Made by a program: the position numbers and the translations under genes. Below are positions 23,501 to 29,084 of a stretch of DNA of 35,342 nucleotides, piece after piece. Every line of letters starts with the position of its first letter. Within the stretch, counting starts at the first letter, position 1. The notes under the pieces are model-generated. The model saw nothing but the letters and a program-made list of their open reading frames with translations. It had not been told where the DNA came from and ran no database searches. The DNA is from Acidimicrobiia bacterium (GTDB lineage: Bacteria; Actinomycetota; Acidimicrobiia; IMCC26256; JAMXLJ01): NCBI GenBank assembly GCA_024281095.1, contig JAMXLJ010000035.1, positions 1 to 35,342 on the forward strand. The letters run 5' to 3'.

Positions 23501-24730
23501 CTACCTCCAGGCCAGCGTCAGATCCTTCACGTGCCGCAGGCCCGGTGGGTATTCGAGCTCCTCGTGGCCGGGCTTGAGCCAGTAGTCGGGGATACGGCGA
23601 TGCCACTCACGCAACGTGATGCGCAGCTCGCGACGGGCGAGGTGCGAGCCGAGGCAGCGATGCACGCCGCCGCCGAAGGCGATGTGGCGGTTGACCTCGC
23701 GGTCGAAGCGGACGTCGAACGAGTCGGGCATGTCGCTCGGGTCCACGTTCGCGGCGCCGTAGCTCACCATCACGGCCGTGCCCGCCTTCACGGCCCTGCC
23801 GTTCGGCAGGCGCGTGTCGCAGGTCGCGACGCGCGGCACGCCCGACGGCACCGGTGACTCCCAACGCAGTAGCTCCTCCACCGCGTTGGGGATGCAGGAC
23901 GGATCGTCCACGAGCTGGCGACGGTGCTCCGGATGTGTCGCGAGGAACGCGTACATGCACGTGAGCGAGTCGCTCACGGTGTCGAGCCCGGCGATGAGGA
24001 AGAGGAAGCAGATGTCGAGGATGTCGTCGCGTGTCAACACATCGCCGTCGATCTCGGCCGCGAGGAAGCGCGAGACGACGTCGTCGGTGGGCTGGCTGCG
24101 CCGGTCGTCGACAAGTGCGCCGAAGTAGTCGTAGATCTCCTGGCCGGTGCGCTGCATCACCGCGGCACGCGCGTCGGGGTCGAGCATCGCGTTCGGGTCG
24201 TGCTTCTCCGGATGGAGGATGCCGTCGCGCAGCCGCAGGAACATTTCGAGCTCGTCTTCCGGCAGACCCATCAGCCCGAGGAAGACCGAGCTCGGGAACA
24301 GCTCGGCGAACTCCTCGGTGAAGTTGCACTCGCCCCGGTCGACGAACCCGTCGATCAGCGCGTTGGCGCGCCGCGTGATGTCCTCCTCCTGCTCGTCCAT
24401 GCGCTTCGGTGCGAACAGCGGGTCGAGAAGCTTGCGGTACTTCGAGTGTTGCGGCGGGTCGACGTTGAGCGGGATGAGCGGCCGGACGTTGCCGAGGTTC
24501 AGGTCGACGCGCGAGGAGAACAGCTCGTGGTGGCGCAGCACGTGCTCGGTCGTGGCGCGGTCGAAGCTCAGGGCGAAGCCCTCCATCGGCTCGAGCATTC
24601 CGCCCGTTTCGATCGCCGCGCGGTAGCGCTCCTGTGGTGCCTTCATGTCGAGCAGGACGCTGAACATGTCCTGCGACGCGTCGGGCAGTGCGGCGACGTC
24701 CCGCGAGGTGCTGTCGGCGGTATCGGTCAT
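23501..24730 (-). CDS. Cytochrome P450
   Basis: A 409-aa P450 with I-helix AGLDTV (247-252), ExxR at E286/R289, and the heme loop FGGGVHRCLG with Cys359. The I-helix acid is Asp250 next to Thr251, whereas the three other P450s here have Glu-Thr. FGGGVHRCLGSHLARREL and a proximal end RIPDYWLKPG are common in actinobacterial class I P450s that act on terpenes. ATG 24730 is preceded by GGGGAGAGG. It is followed by a SnoaL-like gene in the same operon. Substrate and redox partner are unknown. Confidence 0.93.
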   Translation of the reverse strand: MTDTADSTSRDVAALPDASQDMFSVLLDMKAPQERYRAAIETGGMLEPMEGFALSFDRATTEHVLRHHELFSSRVDLNLGNVRPLIPLNVDPPQHSKYRKLLDPLFAPKRMDEQEEDITRRANALIDGFVDRGECNFTEEFAELFPSSVFLGLMGLPEDELEMFLRLRDGILHPEKHDPNAMLDPDARAAVMQRTGQEIYDYFGALVDDRRSQPTDDVVSRFLAAEIDGDVLTRDDILDICFLFLIAGLDTVSDSLTCMYAFLATHPEHRRQLVDDPSCIPNAVEELLRWESPVPSGVPRVATCDTRLPNGRAVKAGTAVMVSYGAANVDPSDMPDSFDVRFDREVNRHIAFGGGVHRCLGSHLARRELRITLREWHRRIPDYWLKPGHEELEYPPGLRHVKDLTLAWR

Positions 24731-24887
24731 GCCTCTCCCCCGGTACGGCGTGGCAGTTCAGCCGCGAACGTAGTCTCCGGACCGGGCGCATCCGTGCGCA
24801 TGAGCGCCGTGATGGCCGGCGGCGTCGAGCCCTGCGCGTAGTGTGTCGCCGAAGGCGGCGGCGGGGAGGCTGTGACGGCACGCGGAT

Positions 24888-24906
24888 GCCGTCGACCGCC
24901 GACGGC
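24888..24906. repeat. Hairpin in the intergenic region before the four-Cys protein
   Basis: GCCGTCG and CGACGGC form a 7-bp perfect stem with a 5-nt loop. It lies in the 232-bp gap between the divergent P450 (24730) and the small four-Cys protein. No U-rich tail follows, so it is a possible regulatory or mRNA-leader structure rather than a clear terminator. Confidence 0.3.
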
Positions 24907-24962
24907 GCCTCGTCAGAACGATGTCAGCGCACAGGCGCGCGGGACTGGAGAAAGAGAGACCC

Positions 24963-25205
24963 TTGAGCTACGACGAACTTCCCGAGCCCGAACCGAAGCC
25001 AGAGGACGAGAAGCTCGCGATCCAGTTGCGCCATCTCGCCGACAACGCCGTGCTGAAAGCGCGGCCGCAGGGCGACGAGCGTTGCGACAACTGTCGGTAC
25101 TACCTCGAGCCGTCGAGGGAGATCTCGTACTGCTGGCACCCGAAGTTGCGCATCCTCGTCGGCGACCAGTGGTGGTGCCAGTGGTGGGAGGCAAACCCCG
25201 AGTAG
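24963..25205 (+). CDS. Small four-Cys protein with HiPIP-like spacing
   Basis: An 80-aa protein with an acidic, proline-rich N-terminus (ELPEPEPKPEDEK), a helix and a Cys/Trp-rich C-terminus. The cysteines are 41, 44, 57 and 72, giving C-x2-C-x12-C-x14-C, with WWCQWW at the last one. High-potential iron-sulfur proteins have C-x2-C-x(n)-C-x13-(G/W)WC and a KL-hydrophobic stretch before the last Cys, comparable to HPKLRILVGDQWWC here. A zinc-binding fold is the alternative. There is no signal peptide, unlike exported HiPIPs. The start is taken as TTG 24963 with GGAG/GAGAG upstream; ATG 24921 in the same frame would add 14 residues but has no ribosome binding site. Cluster binding and electron transfer are inferred. 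Confidence 0.7.
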   Translation: MSYDELPEPEPKPEDEKLAIQLRHLADNAVLKARPQGDERCDNCRYYLEPSREISYCWHPKLRILVGDQWWCQWWEANPE

Positions 25206-25343
25206 CACCACCAGAGCGTCCGGCGTCGGCTCGGTTGTCGGCGACGGGGCCGACCGATACGGTTCCGGCCGGGTCGGTGGCGCCGGAGCGGCTCAGGCGA
25301 CCGTTCACAAGCGGCGGGGGCACCGAAACAGGACGGGTGGGCA

Positions 25344-25928
25344 ATGGGCATCACGTCTCGATGGGTCATCGGCTTCGCCGCGCTCGTCGCACTGGCGGCG
25401 TGTGGTGGCTCCGGAGGCTCGAGCAAGTCGCCCGTATCGTCCCCGGGGACGGCGAGTACTTCGAGCACGGGGAGTACTTCGAGCACGCGCAGCAGTTCCC
25501 GCGCGTCGACGACCGGGAACGCCAGTGCATGCTCGCTCGTGACCCCGAGCGATGCCGCGAGCATCACGGGCGAGTCCGACCTGACGCAGTCCGCGCCCGC
25601 AGGAACGGCGGTCTGCATCTACACCAAGCCGGGCCAACCGGTCGCGGCCGGCAACGGGCTGTACGTCGCGATCTACCCAGTGCCTGTCGTGAGCAGTCAG
25701 ACGCTGCAGTCACTGTTGCGCGAGCGCATCACCGGAACAGGCGACTTCCGTTCCATCTCCGGGGTCGGCGACAGCGCCTACGAGCAGACCTCCACGGGCG
25801 GCGCCGGACTGGTCTTCGCCAAGGGCAGGCAGGTCGTGATCATCGGCGCGACCTCGGGCACGAAGACCGGCAACGACATGCTCTCGCCGATCGAGTCGGT
25901 CGCGAAGCAGGCCGCCGGACAGCTGTAG
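25344..25928 (+). CDS. DUF3558-like lipoprotein
   Basis: A 194-aa secreted lipoprotein. The signal peptide ends in LAAC with lipidated Cys20, then a Ser/Thr-rich linker runs to about residue 58. The globular part starts ACSLVTPSDAASITGESD, close to the CSLLTPEEV-type opening of actinobacterial DUF3558 lipoproteins, with a second Cys (CIYTK) that may form a disulfide with it. Strands follow in LYVAIYPVPVV and GLVFAKGRQVVIIGAT. Function in the family is unknown. Part of the linker is encoded by an 18-bp tandem duplication. It lies 138 bp after the four-Cys gene and 41 bp before a SnoaL-like gene. Confidence 0.82.
   Translation: MGITSRWVIGFAALVALAACGGSGGSSKSPVSSPGTASTSSTGSTSSTRSSSRASTTGNASACSLVTPSDAASITGESDLTQSAPAGTAVCIYTKPGQPVAAGNGLYVAIYPVPVVSSQTLQSLLRERITGTGDFRSISGVGDSAYEQTSTGGAGLVFAKGRQVVIIGATSGTKTGNDMLSPIESVAKQAAGQL
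25454..25487 (+). repeat. 18-bp tandem duplication in the lipoprotein linker
   Basis: GAGTACTTCGAGCACG occurs at 25454-25469 and again at 25472-25487, a period of 18 bp that keeps frame and encodes two STSST-type units of the Ser/Thr linker. It probably arose by slippage and may vary between strains. Confidence 0.75.
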
Positions 25929-25969
25929 GGGCGCGGGGTGGCCGCCGCGCGCTGTGGCAGGATGCAGCG

Positions 25970-26410
25970 ATGGAGCTCGCGGAACTCCTTGCTCGCGAGG
26001 CAATCCGCGACATCGTCGCCCGATACAACTCCTTCGGCGACAGCGGCCTGTTCGACCGCGTGCTCGACCTCTTCTCTGCGGACGCCGTCCTCGAGATCGC
26101 CGGCGTCGCCCACGAGGGACGCGAACAGATCCGCGCGGTCTTCGACGGCGTCCCGAAACGGACGGCGAAGGGCGGCATTCCGGCGTACTTACGTCACTTC
26201 ACGTCGAGCCACCAGATCGACGTCGTAGACGAGACGACGGCGACCGGTCGCTGCTACTTCCTGGTTCTGACCACGGTCGGGCTGGACCACTGGGGGCGCT
26301 ATCTCGACGACTATCGAATGGTCGACGGTCGGTGGCGTTTCGCGCGGCGACGCGTACTCACCGACGGGTTCAGTCCGCCGTCCCTCTTCAGAACGGCGAG
26401 CGGGGATTGA
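25970..26410 (+). CDS. SnoaL-like (NTF2-fold) protein
   Basis: A 146-aa single-domain protein. The SnoaL/NTF2 pattern is clear: LLAREAIRDIVARYNSFGDS, FDRVLDLFSADAVLEIAGVA, GREQIRAVFDGVPKR, HFTSSHQIDVVDETTATGRCYF and LDDYRMVDGRWRFARRRVLTD. The ATG at 25970 begins the domain; the frame is open further upstream but overlaps the lipoprotein gene in another frame. A weak AGGA lies upstream. It is the third protein of this fold in the window and is not closely similar to the other two. It converges with the flavin-binding split-barrel gene across 72 bp that hold nothing recognisable. Confidence 0.83.
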   Translation: MELAELLAREAIRDIVARYNSFGDSGLFDRVLDLFSADAVLEIAGVAHEGREQIRAVFDGVPKRTAKGGIPAYLRHFTSSHQIDVVDETTATGRCYFLVLTTVGLDHWGRYLDDYRMVDGRWRFARRRVLTDGFSPPSLFRTASGD

Positions 26411-26482
26411 CAAGAGCGTCCAAGCGCAACGGTGCACAACTTGTTCGTGAACCGGATCGCATCGTCCTCGTTCGCCCGTGGG

Positions 26483-26893
26483 CTACGCCTCCCGGGCCTC
26501 GATGCGCCGGCCGCTGAGCTGCCCCGTGCGCAGGCGCACGTACTCGTTGCGGTACTCGCCAGCCCAGGGTTCGAGGCCGAGCTGTTCGGCGCGCTGCTTC
26601 TCGCGGTGGTCGACGATCCGTTCGGCCCGGCCGACGACGTTCACACTCCAACCCGCGTGCCGGGCCGGCTCGACGGCGTCGATCTCGAACACGACCTCCT
26701 GGCCGAGCACGGCGGCGACCAGCTTCTCGCCCGGTGCGGTGCGGAACACGACGTCGCCGTCGAGCATTCCGTACAGCACGGGCAAGACCGCGGGGCGCCC
26801 GCCGCTCCACAGGGCCACCCGACCGAAGGAGTTGCGCGCCAGCAGCGTTTCGCATTCCTCGGCGCTGAGTGTCTCGAGCCCGAACGACGTCAT
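26483..26893 (-). CDS. Pyridoxamine 5'-phosphate oxidase-like split-barrel flavoprotein
   Basis: A 136-aa protein with the FMN-binding split barrel typical of the small actinobacterial PNPOx-like proteins: LSAEECETLLARNSFGRVAL, RPAVLPVLYGMLDGDVVFRT, GEKLVAAVLGQEVVFEIDAV and WSVNVVGRAERI. Known relatives bind FMN, F420 or heme and act as reductases; this one has no extra domains. ATG 26893 starts the domain, although no good ribosome binding site precedes it; the frame stays open upstream but there lies opposite the zinc-ribbon gene. It is divergent from that gene across 213 bp in which I see no promoter I would defend. Confidence 0.85.
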   Translation of the reverse strand: MTSFGLETLSAEECETLLARNSFGRVALWSGGRPAVLPVLYGMLDGDVVFRTAPGEKLVAAVLGQEVVFEIDAVEPARHAGWSVNVVGRAERIVDHREKQRAEQLGLEPWAGEYRNEYVRLRTGQLSGRRIEAREA

Positions 26894-27106
26894 GGCACGA
26901 CCGTACGGAAGGCCAGAGGCACCCACCAGGGCCGAAGGTCCCGCGCGCGGGTGACGGGCGAGCGACACGTCTCGCAGTGCCGGACGACACGGGGCCGGAA
27001 AGAGCCGTTCGACTCTGGGCGACGCCGCGTCGCGGTGTTGTGCTCGGCAACGGCACCAAGTTGTCGGCCAGCCGGTGACGTTCTCCGGTACAGGAGGTGC
27101 GGGAGC

Positions 27107-27379
27107 ATGGAGATCTTCCCCGACGAGATGCTTCCGTTCGGAAGCCTGAATGGTGGGCAATGCCCGGGGTGCGGCGAAGTGCCGCTCGGTCGCGTGGCCG
27201 GGTGTGACGCACCGCATTTCCTGTGCCGCTCGTGCGGCCGTTGTTGGAGCTTCGCGACCGGCACGTGGCGGGCAGTCGACCCGATCGGGTGCCCGGGGTG
27301 CGCGAGCCACGACCGCGTGGAATGCATCGAGCAGCTCGCTGCAGAGTTCCCACGCTTCGGACCGTCGATGCTCGACTGA
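27107..27379 (+). CDS. Small Cys-rich zinc-ribbon protein
   Basis: A 90-aa protein with nine cysteines: a CPGCG knuckle at 19-23, Cys33, C-x2-C at 40/43 with Cys46 next to them, CPGC at 62-65, and Cys73. Two or more Zn-binding ribbons, or one ribbon and a second metal site, are likely. There is no signal peptide. AGGAGG (27092-27097) precedes ATG 27107 by 9 nt, so the longer upstream reading is discarded. No homologue with a known role comes to mind. It may bind nucleic acid or protein, or carry a metal. Confidence 0.75.
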   Translation: MEIFPDEMLPFGSLNGGQCPGCGEVPLGRVAGCDAPHFLCRSCGRCWSFATGTWRAVDPIGCPGCASHDRVECIEQLAAEFPRFGPSMLD

Positions 27380-27390
27380 GGCGAACGCGA

Positions 27391-27426
27391 ATGAGGACGA
27401 TCGAAGTCGAAGTCTTTGCCGACGTG
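27391..27426 (+). pseudogene. Possible 5' remnant of a DsbA/FrnE-like gene
   Basis: Twelve bases after the zinc-ribbon stop, an ATG opens MRTIEVEVFADV, which resembles the first strand of DsbA/FrnE-type thioredoxin-fold proteins. The reading then loses all resemblance (RESAHEPRG), lacks the expected CPxC, and runs antisense into the VOC gene. It may be the stump of a deleted gene or simply chance; the match is short. Confidence 0.2.
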
Positions 27427-27460
27427 CGGGAGAGCGCCCATGAGCCGCGTGGTGCGGTCT

Positions 27461-27880
27461 TCACCCGCGCTCGCCGTCAGCCTCGACGACCTCCGCGAGC
27501 AGCTCCCACGCGTTGCCTTCCGGATCGGCGATCATCGCCGTGCGGGCGCCCTCGCGATGATTCGTCGGGGCCATGAGCACGCGTCCGTGCGCGGCCTCGG
27601 CGGCGGCCGCGAGCGCGTCGACGGCCGCGAACTCCGTGACGTCGAGCGCCGCGTACCTCCAGCCGCCGGTGCGGAACCACGGTTGGACCTCGGAGACGGG
27701 ATCGACCGCGTCGCGAGGAAAGAAGATCTTCAGCCGCGCGGCATCGCGTCTGAGCTTGTACACCGTACCGACGTCGAACTCCAGACGGTCGACGAGCGTG
27801 AAGCCCATCACCTCCGTGTAGAACGCGCACAACGTCGGCTCGTCGCGACCGACCAGTCCGGCTTCGAGCGCGGTCGTCAT
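27461..27880 (-). CDS. VOC-family (glyoxalase/dioxygenase fold) protein
   Basis: A 139-aa vicinal-oxygen-chelate protein. The first half has AGLVGRDEPTLCAFYTEVMG and FDVGTVYKLRRDAARLKIFF; the second has GWRYAALDVTEFAAVDALAA and MIADPEGNAWELLAEV, where the last Glu is the usual metal ligand. The His expected at the start of the first strand is replaced by the AGLVGRD segment, so metal binding may be incomplete. ATG 27880 overlaps the stop of the upstream oxidoreductase gene by 4 nt (ATGA), so the two are translationally coupled. It is not close to the VOC protein at 12013. Substrate unknown. Confidence 0.85.
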   Translation of the reverse strand: MTTALEAGLVGRDEPTLCAFYTEVMGFTLVDRLEFDVGTVYKLRRDAARLKIFFPRDAVDPVSEVQPWFRTGGWRYAALDVTEFAAVDALAAAAEAAHGRVLMAPTNHREGARTAMIADPEGNAWELLAEVVEADGERG

Positions 27881-28944
27881 GACGCTTCCTTGTCGGCCGC
27901 CGCCGGCACCACCCCGTGTGGCAGCACCAACGGCAAGTCGTTGTAGGTGACGATGCCGGGTGGCGCGGCGACGACACGTGCGACGGCGTTGACCGCCGGC
28001 ATGGCCGTCATGATCATGCCGAGCACCATGAAGTCCGCGAACGTGGTGGCCTCGAAGTCGGGCGGCGGCAGGTACTCGATCTTCATGCGCACCGTGGGCC
28101 GCCCCTCGACCACGACGAGATGGCCCTCCTCGATCGTCCAATCGGGATCGAGCGTCTGACCCTTCTTCCACCGGACCGTGAGCTCGATCACCGTGCGGCC
28201 GGCGATACGGCCCTGCCAGCTCGCAGCAACGCCGGCGACGCAGCCCGCCTTGATGGTCCACGACTCCATCACGACGTCTTCAGTCGTGCGCGCGTACTCC
28301 GGTTCGCAGACGATCTCGTCGAGCTCCACACCGAGGGCGTCGCCGATCATGGCAACCGCCTCCCCGAACACCGCGGTGCCCTCCGCGGCCATGCCGGGAA
28401 GGTCGGGGTCGTCGATCGCACGCCCGAATCCGCACGGCAGCTCGGTCGCGGGCGAGTCGTAGAGCGTCGTGTCGGATCCCTCGTGGATCGCGACCTTGTC
28501 GACCCGGTCACACATCCCCGCGGCGACGATCCCCAAGAGATCGACCAGGCCGGGGCTGATACCGCTGCCGAACATCGACGACCGACCTCGCTCGCACGCC
28601 TCCTGGATGCGGTCGCGCTCCGGCCCGAGCCGCGACCCGTTGATGAACCCCGCGGTGCTCACGACGTTCGCTCCGCCCTTCAGGATGCGCACGAGCTCGC
28701 CGACGTCCATCCACATCGGGTTGTAGATCACGCAATCGGGTCTCAGCGCGAGCAGTGTGTCGACATCGTTCGTCGCCGCGACACCGATCGGCTCCATGCC
28801 GCACAACTCACCCACGTCGACGCCGACCTTGTCCGGCGACCACGCGTAGCAGCCGACCAGCTGGAGCTCGGGGCTCGCCATGACGGCGCGCACGGACCGC
28901 CTCCCGACGTTCCCCGTCGTCCACTGCACCACCCGCACCGCCAC
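27877..28944 (-). CDS. DapB-like NAD(P)H-dependent oxidoreductase (2,4-diaminopentanoate dehydrogenase-like)
   Basis: A 355-aa Rossmann-fold protein. The N-terminus VRVVQWTTGNVGRRSVRAV holds the nucleotide-binding GxxGxxG-type motif and matches the actinobacterial group annotated as dihydrodipicolinate reductase-like or 2,4-diaminopentanoate dehydrogenase-like. A second recognisable piece is VVSTAGFINGSRLGPERDRI with GSGISPGLVDLLGI. The family is widespread in mycobacteria, often near lipid or steroid genes, and its substrates are mostly unknown. GTG 28944 is preceded by GGAGG at 7 nt. It forms an operon with the VOC gene. The promoter must lie in the 140-bp gap shared with the divergent GH78-type gene. 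Confidence 0.87.
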   Translation of the reverse strand: MAVRVVQWTTGNVGRRSVRAVMASPELQLVGCYAWSPDKVGVDVGELCGMEPIGVAATNDVDTLLALRPDCVIYNPMWMDVGELVRILKGGANVVSTAGFINGSRLGPERDRIQEACERGRSSMFGSGISPGLVDLLGIVAAGMCDRVDKVAIHEGSDTTLYDSPATELPCGFGRAIDDPDLPGMAAEGTAVFGEAVAMIGDALGVELDEIVCEPEYARTTEDVVMESWTIKAGCVAGVAASWQGRIAGRTVIELTVRWKKGQTLDPDWTIEEGHLVVVEGRPTVRMKIEYLPPPDFEATTFADFMVLGMIMTAMPAVNAVARVVAAPPGIVTYNDLPLVLPHGVVPAAADKEAS

Positions 28945-29084
28945 GATGCACCTCCGACCGATGCCAACCAGGCAGGGCGCTCTCTACGTCATATCGTCAC
29001 GATCGTCAACGCGCGATTCGAGCGGGTGATCCAGATACCTGATTTCACTGCCGGGTCGCGGTAGTTGCGCGCCCGCTCATTCGT

